Of a stretch of 43,786 nt of DNA, positions 23,892-31,984 are shown one piece after another. Numbering within the stretch: position 1 is the first letter of the stretch; each line of letters opens with the position of its first letter. The translations under genes were made by a program, and so were the position numbers. Under the pieces are notes generated by a model. It was not told where the DNA came from, did not search any database, and worked only from the letters and a program-made list of their open reading frames with translations. This stretch comes from Parabacteroides sp. (lineage in GTDB: Bacteria; Bacteroidota; Bacteroidia; Bacteroidales; Tannerellaceae): NCBI GenBank assembly GCA_020026285.1, contig JAHHQS010000010.1, forward strand, positions 1 to 43,786. The letters are read 5' to 3'.

Positions 23892-24291
23892 AATACCCTT
23901 TCTTAATCTTATAGATGGTCTCCATAGCACAACGAGGTTGCATATAGAACTTTGGGGCTTCGGAATTGACTACAGATAGTACCAGATCAGAAAGTTTAGC
24001 GTCCTTGCGGACTTTCTTTAACTCCATTACGCGATTATAAATTTCTTGAAACATTTCACGTTTCATCGGCCTCATTGTTTCAAGAATAGGCTTACCCTGC
24101 ATGATGGCTGCACAGACCACTGTTGCCCTTTCTTCGCTTACCCAAAAACGAGCACACGGCATGTTGACAATCATTTCGGATATTTCAGGTATCGAAATTA
24201 TGTCACTCTTAGAGATTGCCTCACGATAAGCTCGCATTAATTCAGAGTTTCTCTGGTCTGTAAATTCAAGTATGCATCCGAAATATTTCAT
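23881..24291 (-). CDS. Putative terminase small subunit
   Basis: The 136-residue, mostly helical product begins MKYFGCILEFTDQRNSELM. It contains ARFWVSEERATVVCAAIM, RPMKREMFQEIYNRVMELKK and EAPKFYMQPRCAM, and ends in a basic tail, IYKIKKGYYDR. I recall proteins with the FWVSEERA and KREMF...FYxxP pattern next to large terminase genes of Bacteroidales phages. Its stop overlaps the large terminase start by 11 bases and it is first in this leftward unit, behind a TAnnTTTG box. A DNA-recognition role in packaging is inferred from size, helicity and place. No biochemical motif proves it. Confidence 0.6.
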   Translation of the reverse strand: MKYFGCILEFTDQRNSELMRAYREAISKSDIISIPEISEMIVNMPCARFWVSEERATVVCAAIMQGKPILETMRPMKREMFQEIYNRVMELKKVRKDAKLSDLVLSVVNSEAPKFYMQPRCAMETIYKIKKGYYDR

Positions 24292-24319
24292 AGGTAAGAC
24301 TCAATGATATATGTGTTTA

Positions 24320-24354
24320 CAAAGATAAACAATAAAAATGACACGTCACACAAA
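24320..24354 (-). promoter_or_regulatory. Leftward promoter for the terminase genes
   Basis: On the minus strand TATCTTTG (24327 down to 24320) fits the Bacteroidetes -7 box. A TTTG at 24354-24351 could be the -33 element, though its 23-base spacing is longer than the usual 19-21. An interrupted palindrome, TGACacGTCA (24339-24348), lies in the spacer. Confidence 0.5.
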
Positions 24355-24364
24355 ACTTAAAATG

Positions 24365-24392
24365 TTTGTATATAAATGTGGGGGTAAATTTG
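24365..24392 (+). promoter_or_regulatory. Rightward promoter for the capsid operon
   Basis: TAAATTTG (24385-24392), followed by C, is a good -7 box about 31 bases before the scaffold ATG, giving a leader of roughly 25 bases. TTTG at 24365-24368 could be the -33 element, but its 16-base spacing is short. The region is divergent with the terminase promoter. Confidence 0.5.
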
Positions 24393-24423
24393 CGGATATA
24401 GAAAATATAAAATCAATTTTAAT

Positions 24424-25152
24424 ATGGCTGAGGAAACTAAACCAAAGAGCAGACGTGATAGCGTGATTGAACGTCTGAAAAAGAAGTACCCGGACCGTGA
24501 GTACCCTGACGACGAGGCGTTGTTCAGTCAGATTAATGACGACTATGAGGACTACGACGGATATAAGGACCGTGAGAGTAAACTTGTAGATATGTTCAAC
24601 AAGGATTCTCGCAGTGCACAGTTTATTACCGATATGGCTCGTGGTGAAGACCCTTGGATTAACGTCATTAAGCGTCTGGGTATTGATGGTATTACCGACC
24701 TTCTTAATGATCCAAGCAAACAGGACGTGTATGCTGAGGCTAACAAGCAATACGTTGAAACTTTGGCACGTGAGAAGGAACTTGAAGAGGAATACAAGAC
24801 AAATTTACAGTCGAGCCTTGAATTGCTGGAAAAGATTCAGCAGGAAAGGGGATTGACAGATGATCAAATTGATGCTGCATACGACCTTATCAATCAAATA
24901 GCCAATGACGCTGTTCTTGGCAAGTTGAGTGAGCAGACTGTCGATATGGCTTTAAAAGCGATTAATCATGATTCAGACGTTCAGAATGCTACAAGTGAAG
25001 GGTTAATTGCTGGGAAAAATACAAAGATTGAAGAGAAACTACGTAAACCTAATAAGGGTGATGGTACTCCAAATTTACAAGGCTCAAACAATGCACCTTC
25101 AAAGCAACAGAAACGTCGAAAATCAATATTTGACTGGGCACAGGAGGCCTAA
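24424..25152 (+). CDS. Putative capsid scaffolding protein
   Basis: The 242-residue product is acidic, highly charged and mainly helical. RRDSVIERLKKKYPDREY and DDEALFSQINDDYEDYDGYK open the protein. RGEDPWINVIKRLG and a coiled stretch, LAREKELEEEYKTNLQSSLE, follow. A low-complexity tail ends in a basic patch, KQQKRRKSIFDW. Scaffolds usually precede the major capsid gene and have a charged C-terminal capsid-binding helix, and this gene fits both by place and composition. I recall similar proteins before capsid genes in Bacteroidales phages. No protease motif is visible. Confidence 0.65.
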   Translation: MAEETKPKSRRDSVIERLKKKYPDREYPDDEALFSQINDDYEDYDGYKDRESKLVDMFNKDSRSAQFITDMARGEDPWINVIKRLGIDGITDLLNDPSKQDVYAEANKQYVETLAREKELEEEYKTNLQSSLELLEKIQQERGLTDDQIDAAYDLINQIANDAVLGKLSEQTVDMALKAINHDSDVQNATSEGLIAGKNTKIEEKLRKPNKGDGTPNLQGSNNAPSKQQKRRKSIFDWAQEA

Positions 25153-25159
25153 AGTAATA

Positions 25160-25342
25160 ATGGCAGATGATATTAAAGTAATTATGGCAGGACCACAACC
25201 AACAGTGGTTAGTGGAAGCGCAGGGCTAATGACACAGCTACCTGGTGGATGTATTACAGCAGACGCAATTGGACTCAATATAGGTGGTCGTGGAAAGAAT
25301 TTAGCTCAAGTAGCAGTAGATAAAACAAAACATAATAAATAA
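25160..25342 (+). CDS. 60-aa protein resembling the capsid N-terminal arm
   Basis: ATG at 25160 lies seven bases after the scaffold stop. The 60-residue product reads ...GLMTQLPGGCITADAIG..IG...LAQVAVDKT. The N-terminal arm of the major capsid protein, 18 bases downstream, reads ...QQTQLPGQATTVDGIG..IG...LSQVDIDDG. The shared TQLPG-x(2)-TT/IT-x-D-x-IG-x(2)-IG and L-x-QV-x-x-D suggest a short paralogue of that arm that lacks the capsid fold and ends in a basic tail. It could be a capsid cofactor or assembly factor. The function is unknown. Confidence 0.7.
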   Translation: MADDIKVIMAGPQPTVVSGSAGLMTQLPGGCITADAIGLNIGGRGKNLAQVAVDKTKHNK

Positions 25343-25360
25343 CCATTTAATTTTTAGAAT

Positions 25361-26896
25361 ATGGCAGCAGAACAAGTAGTAGTAACACCGGGTACGGCTC
25401 CTGTAGCTCAGCCCGGGACATCAGGTCAGCAGACCCAGCTTCCGGGACAGGCCACTACCGTAGACGGTATTGGTGGAGGTATTGGTGATGACCTTGACCA
25501 TTTGTCCCAAGTAGACATTGACGATGGTATCGTCAGATTTAAAAGTAACGTCACTCCGTTGATGACACTGATGATGAAGAGTAAGAACGTTCCTGTTAAT
25601 TCAGCAGAAGTTGCACACTTCATGATTGACGAAGCTCGTAGCACTGTGACAACTATCGAAGCGGTAAGTTATAACGCAGGTCTTCAACAGTTTCCACTAC
25701 CTTTGGGACCAGCAGACGCTCCTTTGTGTCTTATGTACAAGACACTCTTGTGTCGTAATGTCGATGGCTACGATGAAACAGGAAAGAATAAAACTCCGGG
25801 TATGCCTTTGATGCTTTACATCATTGGCCGTAACACGGATACTGGCTATCCAATTGTCCGTGCAATTAATGGTCAGCGTGCCAACTCGACAGACGATTTC
25901 TGTCAAGTACCAGCAATTCCAAACGGTACTGTAATCGACATTCTTTCTACAGCATTGCATGAGACTCAGCGTGAAGTAGAACCAAGTGCTTGTCAACCAG
26001 TTTCAAGAACATTGTACTTGCAGAAGAGAGCTATTAATCTTATCTGGTCTGATTACTATGATAGTCAGAAGAGAATCATCGACTTCTCTCGCTCAACCAT
26101 TGCTGAAGCTGCTTTGGACGAATGGAAGAAGGAAGGTAACCGTACTTTGTGGATTTCTCGTCAGGCTAAATTTAATGTTAAGGACCCCAAAACAGGATTC
26201 CAGACTGTAAGAACAACAGAAGGCGTTCGTTGGCAGTTCGTTCGTGAACTTATCCATACTAGTGGTAACTGGACATATCGTGAGTTCATCGCATTGGCTA
26301 AGATGTTCTACTGTGGAGACGATACTCCGGAAGGAGCATTCTGTTTGTGTGGTAAAAACTTCCTGGAAAACATTCAGTGCATTGACTTTTCAGAACATCC
26401 AGAAATCAAGATTGGTATCAAACATGGTGCACTCGGTTGGGATGTACACTTCATTCACACTGCATTTGGTGACTTCGAGTTCACTTACGAACCAACTCTT
26501 GATAAGATTGGTTACGCTAACTCATGCGGTATCTTCGGTATCAACCGTCTTGTTCATTACCAGCGTACAAGCGAACACAAGGAAAGTGAACGTGTAGAAG
26601 GACACGAAGCAGACCGTGAAAGTGTAATCGTTTGGGATGCAATGGGCTTGAAGGGTGCTTGTCATATCTTCGTAAACGGTGAAGGCACTAAAGGTAATTC
26701 AAATGCTATTGACTTCGTTTACTGGAACTCTGCTACAGCTCCTACAGCAGAAGACCTTGTAAAAGACCGTGTATATATCATCATGCAGTCAACTTGTACT
26801 CTTGATGGAAAGAATACTGCCAAACAGGGTGAATACTGGCAGTGGGATGGTAAGAAGTGGGTTCAGATTAAGTTTGAACAACTCCCTTCTGAATAA
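25361..26896 (+). CDS. Major capsid protein
   Basis: The 511-residue product is the only large protein between scaffold and connector genes and has the expected size of an HK97-fold capsid subunit. A flexible Gly/Pro/Gln-rich arm (residues 1-45, TQLPGQATTVDG) leads to DIDDGIVRFKSNVTPLMTLM. Later segments include ALHETQREVEPSACQP, RTLYLQKRAINLIW and HGALGWDVHFIHTAFGDFEF. The C-terminus carries a short added module with WQWDGKKWVQ. I see no protease-cleavage signature. The assignment rests on order, size and resemblance to capsid proteins of Bacteroidales phages. A strong hairpin terminator follows the gene, so capsid mRNA may be separated from downstream transcripts. Confidence 0.8.
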   Translation: MAAEQVVVTPGTAPVAQPGTSGQQTQLPGQATTVDGIGGGIGDDLDHLSQVDIDDGIVRFKSNVTPLMTLMMKSKNVPVNSAEVAHFMIDEARSTVTTIEAVSYNAGLQQFPLPLGPADAPLCLMYKTLLCRNVDGYDETGKNKTPGMPLMLYIIGRNTDTGYPIVRAINGQRANSTDDFCQVPAIPNGTVIDILSTALHETQREVEPSACQPVSRTLYLQKRAINLIWSDYYDSQKRIIDFSRSTIAEAALDEWKKEGNRTLWISRQAKFNVKDPKTGFQTVRTTEGVRWQFVRELIHTSGNWTYREFIALAKMFYCGDDTPEGAFCLCGKNFLENIQCIDFSEHPEIKIGIKHGALGWDVHFIHTAFGDFEFTYEPTLDKIGYANSCGIFGINRLVHYQRTSEHKESERVEGHEADRESVIVWDAMGLKGACHIFVNGEGTKGNSNAIDFVYWNSATAPTAEDLVKDRVYIIMQSTCTLDGKNTAKQGEYWQWDGKKWVQIKFEQLPSE

Positions 26897-26923
26897 TTTG
26901 GATTTAAGTCAGACATCAGTATT

Positions 26924-26953
26924 AAGGCAGGCAGAGTGACTGCTTGCCTTTTT
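26924..26953 (+). terminator. Terminator after the capsid gene
   Basis: AAGGCAGGCAG (26924-26934) pairs with CTGCTTGCCTT (26940-26950) with one G-T pair around a five-base loop, followed by a T-run. It would end most rightward transcription from the capsid gene. Confidence 0.8.
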
Positions 26954-26973
26954 AAACATTAAAACGAAAAGAA

Positions 26974-27621
26974 ATGATTACAACTTATGGAGTCTATGGT
27001 AAGGTTGAATTAGTAATATCCCTTATCGTTGGGGTAAAATCAATCCCTGTTAATTTTGAAGGCGGTAACGTCAGCTCTCGTGGTGTCGTCCCTGCAACAT
27101 ACAAGACAAATAGCCCTATTATTCAAAAGGGTATCGAATCTTCATCTGAATACCAATGTGGTATTATCCAAAAGCTCTCTTCCGTTCCAGAAGAAAGAGA
27201 TATGATTAACGCACAGAAGATGAAGGAGGCAAGAGAAAGAGCCGAAGCTGAAGCACTTGCAAAACAAGCCGAAGAAAAAAATAAGGCTGAAGAAGCTGCA
27301 AGAAAGGCACAAACCGTCAATGAGAATCATGTCTCTAATGCGAAAGAAGTAAAAACGGCTCCCGTAGCAGAGGAACCAGCCGTAGCAGAGGAAGACACAG
27401 CTGCAGAAGAAGCAACTGCTGACGGATCTACAGAAGCAGAAGTGGAGAATCCAGCTCCTGCAAACAACGAACAGACAAAAGAAGTTCAGGTTACCTGCAT
27501 GGAAGATGCAGTTGAATATTTGAAGAACAATTATGAAGGTTACACTTCAAGCAAATTGCGCAGCAAAGCAGCCGTTGAACGTGCAGCCGCAGAACACGGA
27601 ATCGTGTTTGTAGGACTTTAA
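26974..27621 (+). CDS. Head-associated protein with Ala/Glu-rich linker
   Basis: The 215-residue product starts with a beta-rich section (about 1-70) containing IPVNFEGGNVSSRGVVPATY and NSPIIQKGIESSSEYQCGII. A charged helix (about 72-110, AEAEALAKQAEEKNKAEEA) and an acidic low-complexity linker (about 125-165) follow. The end is a compact C-terminal helix-turn segment, YLKNNYEGYTSSKLRSKAAV. The N- and C-terminal parts resemble proteins placed between capsid and adaptor genes in other Bacteroidales phages. I cannot name an activity. It follows a terminator and precedes the adaptor gene by 15 bases, so it is probably a connector or head-decoration component. Confidence 0.6.
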   Translation: MITTYGVYGKVELVISLIVGVKSIPVNFEGGNVSSRGVVPATYKTNSPIIQKGIESSSEYQCGIIQKLSSVPEERDMINAQKMKEARERAEAEALAKQAEEKNKAEEAARKAQTVNENHVSNAKEVKTAPVAEEPAVAEEDTAAEEATADGSTEAEVENPAPANNEQTKEVQVTCMEDAVEYLKNNYEGYTSSKLRSKAAVERAAAEHGIVFVGL

Positions 27622-27636
27622 AAAATGTAATGCCCT

Positions 27637-28272
27637 ATGATATACCAGATAGATAAAATATGTACAGATGTTCGTATAGCCATAGATGAGAACATGGTAA
27701 GCGACAGTCTGTTACTAGAAGGTAACGCGGATACGCTTGCTCTTGATGATATTATTCGTTCTAAAATTTTAGAAGGCGTTCGATTGGTACATAATGAAGC
27801 CCCTAATTATCTCTTAGAAAATGGTCACAATTTCGGAGATGCAGTGTATTGGGGTGATATGGAAAGTGGTTGGGTGTTACTACCTAAAGATTTTCTTCGT
27901 TTAGTAGTCTTTGAAATGAGCGATTGGGAACAGGCTGTTTACACAGCAATTAGTACAGATGATCCAGAGTATGAAAAGCAGCGTAGCCGATTCAAGGGCA
28001 TTCGAGGAACTTCACAGCACCCGGTTTGTGCTATAGCATTAAGACCAGAGGGTAGAACTTTAGAATTTTATAGCTGCAAAAACACTGAGGCATATGTTAA
28101 ACGCGCTGTATACATTCCATATCCTGTGATAGATAATGATGGTGGAATAGATATAAGTGAACGTTGCTATACCTCAGTTGTTTACAGCATTGCATCTTTG
28201 ACTTTATTAACCTTTGGAGAAAATGAAAGATCTCTCGTTCTCTCTAATAAATCCAAACAATTTTTAAGATAA
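27637..28272 (+). CDS. Putative head-tail adaptor protein
   Basis: The 211-residue product has an N-terminal helical part, MIYQIDKICTDVRIAIDEN, and IIRSKILEGVRLVHNEAPNY. GWVLLPKDFLRLVVFEMSDW and KGIRGTSQHPVCAIAL follow, and then EFYSCKN. Proteins with LPxDFLRLxxFxMSDW sit directly after capsid genes in crAss-like and other Bacteroidales short-tailed phages. They are assigned as adaptor or head-completion proteins comparable in role to P22 gp4. Its stop overlaps the next start by one base (TAATG). The role is inferred from place and these conserved phrases. Confidence 0.65.
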   Translation: MIYQIDKICTDVRIAIDENMVSDSLLLEGNADTLALDDIIRSKILEGVRLVHNEAPNYLLENGHNFGDAVYWGDMESGWVLLPKDFLRLVVFEMSDWEQAVYTAISTDDPEYEKQRSRFKGIRGTSQHPVCAIALRPEGRTLEFYSCKNTEAYVKRAVYIPYPVIDNDGGIDISERCYTSVVYSIASLTLLTFGENERSLVLSNKSKQFLR

Positions 28273-31200
28273 TGGCAGCAAAAGGAACACATGTTGATGA
28301 GTTGACTGTTGGAGGAAATATGCATACGGGAGGTGATGCATCTGTAGCAGGAAACGTTATGGTTGGGCATAATCTTGTAGTCGAAGGTTGGCTTGATGCT
28401 CGAAATATAAAGGGACCAGACAAGGGTATGTTTAAAGACGAACGGACCCTAAAATCTATGATTCCTTTTCCAAGGAATGGTTGGCGTGCATTAGTAGGAA
28501 CGAAATTACCTGCAGATTTGTATTTAGTAGAAGGTTTCCATTGGTTTAAGACTGGAGAAAAGTCAGGTGACCCGAAGATTGATCTTACGCCTTATGTGGC
28601 CAAACATGAACTGCATAGAACTACAGGTAATGACGAGAACTTACCGATGTCTCAAGCAGCTGTTACATCAGAACTCCACACAATGGAGAATAAAAAAGCT
28701 GATCAGACAGAAGTGACAAATCTTTCTACAACAGTTTCTACAAATAAACAGCAGACTGATGAGAAACTCGCCAGTTTATCCAACAATAAAGTTAATGAAA
28801 ATTTAGGTAGAAATATTTTTGACGAAAGCCTATTAATAAGGGGACTATATGTTAATTCTTATGGGATAGTAAACGATGGAAACGATAATTATAGTTCATA
28901 TCGTAACTATATAAAGGTTTCGGCAAGCGAGAAATATATTTTAACAAAAGATGATAGAGAAGGAAACCGTGTTCCGGTAAGTTCCTCTACAACATATATC
29001 GCATTATATGATTCGCAATATAATTTTATTAAAGCATTTCCTGCAAACCAAAAGATTTTTGAAACAACGGCAAATACAAAGTATTGTAGATTTACAGTAC
29101 TATACGGTACTCATCCGTTAAAAGTGATGCTTGCAAAAGAAGCAGACGGGGAAGAATATGAACAATATAGCCCTATATTTGGGTATATTGCCAATATTAG
29201 ACCGGGGGATATTACAAAAGAAAAATTAGCAGATAGTTCCGTATCAACTGAAAAAATACAAAATGAAGCGGTAGCAGATATTAAATTGTCAAGTCGTTCT
29301 GCACTTGTTAATACGTTGAGTAACCCGTTCTATTGGGAAAAAGGTTATTTAGGAGGTTCCGAAAAAAGATTGACTAGTAGATATTTTATGCAAGTTGATG
29401 AAACCTTTAAAACGGGAAGAGTTACAATAAAGCCTAATGAGTCCGTGCAGAGGGTACAAGTTTTCATTGTTGCGTATGATGAAAACCTTGAAGAACTATA
29501 CCGATATGGTAATAATATGGCTGACGTTATACAATCTTACCCTAAAGCGGTTTGGTTTAAATTTACAATAAACGGCATTAACGGTGTCGCAGACAACATT
29601 GAAAATATAGAGCTTGTTAAATTATTAGATTTCCATACGTCTGTAAGGTTCTATAATGAGCTTCTAAATAATTCCGTATCAACTGAAAAAATACAAAATG
29701 AAGCGGTAACAGAAAGTAAGATTAAAGATAATTCCGTAACGGGAAACAAAATTGCGAATGATACTGTTACGTTAGATAATGTTGCGTTTGCAAGTTCCAT
29801 TAATCTAGTTAACCTTACTGATGCAGAAATAGCAATCGGGAAATACCTTGGTAAATTTGGGCAGTTAAATGATAATGTTATATATAATACAACGGGATAT
29901 ATCGAAATAAAAGAAAATGCAAATTATGTAATTGGTAATACATCCTTTACGACTAAGCCTGCAAGATTTGTTTTATTTTATGACAAAGATAAGCAACCGT
30001 TAAATAGTGGACTTTTTGAAAATGTAAAAGAAATAGAAAGTCTAACCGGAAGTAAATATGCTAGAATTACCTTTTATGCCGATGACTGGGATGCCGAAAA
30101 AGTACAATTTACTGAGGCTCCGTTAAAGCCTTATTATCCGTATCGGAGAGTTATAAATAAAGACGTGTTACCTAATGAAGAAAGAGCGATAAATGAAGAT
30201 ATATTCTTTTTGCCAAAGGATATATATGTAGCTGAAGATTCTACAATAGAATTATATTATAATCAAATAATGCTTAATGCTGAAAGATATAATATTTCGG
30301 CATTTTGTAAGATAGGAATACCGTTAAAAAGAAAATTTCAAATAAAGGGAAATTCTAGTATTATAGGTGATTACACATTAACTATAACTGTTTATGATGA
30401 TAATAATGTGCAATTATACAAGGGAGTATCTACAATACATATTGTACCAAAATATGCAGGCGTTGAATTAAAGGGGGTACCCGTAGGCGATAGCTTGGTT
30501 AATGAAAAGCCGTGGTTGCAGCAAGTAACCAACAATTCCGGAAACCTTATTCAATTCGTAGGAACAAGGGGTAACAAACACGAGGGACGTAGCGGTGTCG
30601 CGGCGTCTTATTATAACGATAAAACGGGAACGGCAAAATATACATTCGATAATAATTATACGGGTGTGGGATATAATGCAGAACCATTTGATGCGTCCAA
30701 AAGTTATTCGGTCGGAAATTACGTGAAAAAAGATTTGGTAACTTATGTTTTTATTAATAGCCATACTGGGGCGTGGAACGATACGGATGTTTTTAATTTG
30801 TCGCAGACAAACCCGTTTTACGACTATAAAACTAAAAGTTGGTCAATATCGGCATATAAGGTTCGTAATAATCTTAACTTTGATTTCATTCTGTTATTTT
30901 TGGGTACAAATGGAATTAATTTTACTCCGGAAACTAACCCTAATGGAGCATTAGGTATAAAAGATATAATCGATAAAATAAGAAAGGAAATGCCCGATAT
31001 TCCGATTGTCGTTGTTAATACTATATTTCGCAGCAATCAAAATGGAATTGGTAGACAAGGTAATACGGATGGCTACAAGTCTGCAACAGAGAATAAATTT
31101 CACGCGGATATGAAAGTATTACTTTTGGCAAAGGCATTGGAAAAGATGTTGCGGAATTATCCGAACGTATATCTTTGTCCGGTAGGATTTACACACGACA

Positions 31201-31373
31201 GCGCATACAATTTCGGTTTAGTAAAGACAAAGGTTAATCCGTACATCGAAACAACAGACGTTTACGAATTATACCCGTCGGATTCTATACACCCACAAAA
31301 TTCGGGATATATGCAGTTCGCCGACGAAATATATTCAATTCTTTGTTATATTTTCAATAAAAAATTAAAATAA
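28272..31373 (+). CDS. Tail fibre/spike with C-terminal SGNH esterase
   Basis: The 1,033-residue protein has a virion-binding N-terminus (about 1-110; HVDELTVGGNMHTGGDASV, then GHNLVVEGWLDARNIKGPDK). A coiled region (about 130-180) precedes a long beta-rich shaft with repeats of NSVSTEKIQNEAV and NSVTGNKIANDTV. The C-terminal domain (about 730-1033) shows the SGNH blocks: GVPVGDSLV (nucleophile Ser), LFLGTNGIN (Gly/Asn) and YPSDSIHPQNSGY (Asp-x-x-His). Such esterases on tail proteins deacetylate surface polysaccharide, so this is the likely receptor-binding protein. From about 28800 onward the DNA looks AT-richer with more ATA and CCG/ACG codons than its neighbours, suggesting an acquired module. 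Confidence 0.85.
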   Translation: MAAKGTHVDELTVGGNMHTGGDASVAGNVMVGHNLVVEGWLDARNIKGPDKGMFKDERTLKSMIPFPRNGWRALVGTKLPADLYLVEGFHWFKTGEKSGDPKIDLTPYVAKHELHRTTGNDENLPMSQAAVTSELHTMENKKADQTEVTNLSTTVSTNKQQTDEKLASLSNNKVNENLGRNIFDESLLIRGLYVNSYGIVNDGNDNYSSYRNYIKVSASEKYILTKDDREGNRVPVSSSTTYIALYDSQYNFIKAFPANQKIFETTANTKYCRFTVLYGTHPLKVMLAKEADGEEYEQYSPIFGYIANIRPGDITKEKLADSSVSTEKIQNEAVADIKLSSRSALVNTLSNPFYWEKGYLGGSEKRLTSRYFMQVDETFKTGRVTIKPNESVQRVQVFIVAYDENLEELYRYGNNMADVIQSYPKAVWFKFTINGINGVADNIENIELVKLLDFHTSVRFYNELLNNSVSTEKIQNEAVTESKIKDNSVTGNKIANDTVTLDNVAFASSINLVNLTDAEIAIGKYLGKFGQLNDNVIYNTTGYIEIKENANYVIGNTSFTTKPARFVLFYDKDKQPLNSGLFENVKEIESLTGSKYARITFYADDWDAEKVQFTEAPLKPYYPYRRVINKDVLPNEERAINEDIFFLPKDIYVAEDSTIELYYNQIMLNAERYNISAFCKIGIPLKRKFQIKGNSSIIGDYTLTITVYDDNNVQLYKGVSTIHIVPKYAGVELKGVPVGDSLVNEKPWLQQVTNNSGNLIQFVGTRGNKHEGRSGVAASYYNDKTGTAKYTFDNNYTGVGYNAEPFDASKSYSVGNYVKKDLVTYVFINSHTGAWNDTDVFNLSQTNPFYDYKTKSWSISAYKVRNNLNFDFILLFLGTNGINFTPETNPNGALGIKDIIDKIRKEMPDIPIVVVNTIFRSNQNGIGRQGNTDGYKSATENKFHADMKVLLLAKALEKMLRNYPNVYLCPVGFTHDSAYNFGLVKTKVNPYIETTDVYELYPSDSIHPQNSGYMQFADEIYSILCYIFNKKLK
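29237..29708 (+). repeat. 37-base direct repeat in the fibre shaft
   Basis: Positions 29237-29273 and 29672-29708 are identical and encode the repeat NSVSTEKIQNEAV or its close neighbour; a shorter related copy follows at about 29731. Repeats of this type occur in trimeric fibre shafts and could permit recombination that changes shaft length. Confidence 0.85.
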
Positions 31374-31415
31374 ACAAGCGAGTTTCTTACAACATTACTT
31401 GTAATATATAAAGAT

Positions 31416-31444
31416 AAAGGGATGGCGTAATGCCATCCCTTTTT
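31416..31444. terminator. Bidirectional terminator after the fibre gene
   Basis: A perfect 11-base stem, AAAGGGATGGC (31416-31426) and GCCATCCCTTT (31432-31442), has a GTAAT loop and ends in a T-run rightward. Leftward it runs into TTTATCTTT, so it could also stop transcription of the small leftward gene that ends at 31452. Confidence 0.85.
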
Positions 31445-31451
31445 CAATTTG

Positions 31452-31547
31452 TCACTTTTTCTCTCTTTTCATCTGATAAACAGAAATAAAGATTGACATT
31501 GAAGTCAGAAGGACATCTACAAAGTCAATAATCATAGATATTTCCAT
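31452..31547 (-). CDS. 31-aa predicted membrane peptide
   Basis: ATG at 31547 opens a 31-residue frame ending in TGA at 31452: MEISMIIDFVDVLLTSMSIF, then ISVYQMKREKK. One hydrophobic helix is followed by a basic tail, as in type I toxin-like or holin-like peptides. It is ten bases from a bidirectional terminator. A poly-A/T palindrome lies before the start and no good -7 box is visible. It resembles the 33-residue peptide at 41038. Without homologue data it remains a candidate gene. Confidence 0.5.
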   Translation of the reverse strand: MEISMIIDFVDVLLTSMSIFISVYQMKREKK

Positions 31548-31714
31548 ATTTACATTTTTTTTAAAAAAAAATAACCTAACCAATTTTTAAAGTAATGCTC
31601 TAAAAAAGTAGGATTCAAAAAGGAATAGTAAGTACTGTGATTTATGGTTTGAAGAGTCTTGAAAAAAGTTGTTTCCCAACCAAAAGATAAACGGTTTTAA
31701 ATATTTGTCTGTTT

Positions 31715-31722
31715 TATTTTTG
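31715..31722 (+). promoter_or_regulatory. Promoter -7 box for the lysis region
   Basis: TATTTTTG followed by C fits TAnnTTTG(C) and would begin transcription about 16 bases before the ATG at 31745. No clear -33 TTTG is seen at the usual distance. It marks the start of the lysis operon after the terminator at 31416. Confidence 0.5.
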
Positions 31723-31744
31723 CCTTTAATTAAATAGTATTGAT

Positions 31745-31984
31745 ATGGTAAAGAAGTTTATTGAACAGCTTAGGAAAAGATGGGAGTATCTGTTACTTGG
31801 ATTAATCATTGGTATTGTATCAGATGATGCATATTGTGCATTTATTGCCGGAACCTGTACAGCAGGTGGAATGCAGGCTAAAAACATTCAGTGGGTAGGA
31901 AGTTTCGGTTGGGTTGATTTCGGTTCGACATTAGTCGGGGTCGTGGTAGGATATTTGATACGCGTGGCTTTATGCAGGATGTAG
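31745..31984 (+). CDS. Small membrane protein of the lysis region
   Basis: The 79-residue product has a basic N-terminus (KKFIEQLRKRW), a hydrophobic segment (YLLLGLIIGIVSD, about 15-27), a Gly/Ala/Cys stretch, WVGSFGWVDFGSTLVGVVVG with a second hydrophobic segment (about 55-76), and ends CRM. The SD...CTAGGMQAKN...W.DFGST pattern is one I recall from proteins beside holins in Bacteroidales phages. A holin, antiholin or envelope role fits its two membrane segments and place. It overlaps the next gene by 13 bases. Confidence 0.6.
   Translation: MVKKFIEQLRKRWEYLLLGLIIGIVSDDAYCAFIAGTCTAGGMQAKNIQWVGSFGWVDFGSTLVGVVVGYLIRVALCRM

Noticed and set aside
29237..29708. Diversity-generating retroelement or CRISPR repeat
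   Set aside because: The 37-base copies are in-frame fibre repeats 435 bases apart. No reverse transcriptase, adenine-variable template or spacer array exists in the window.
31551..31572. Poly-T/poly-A palindrome as a terminator
   Set aside because: It has no GC stem and is only an A/T run; the real terminator is at 31416-31444.
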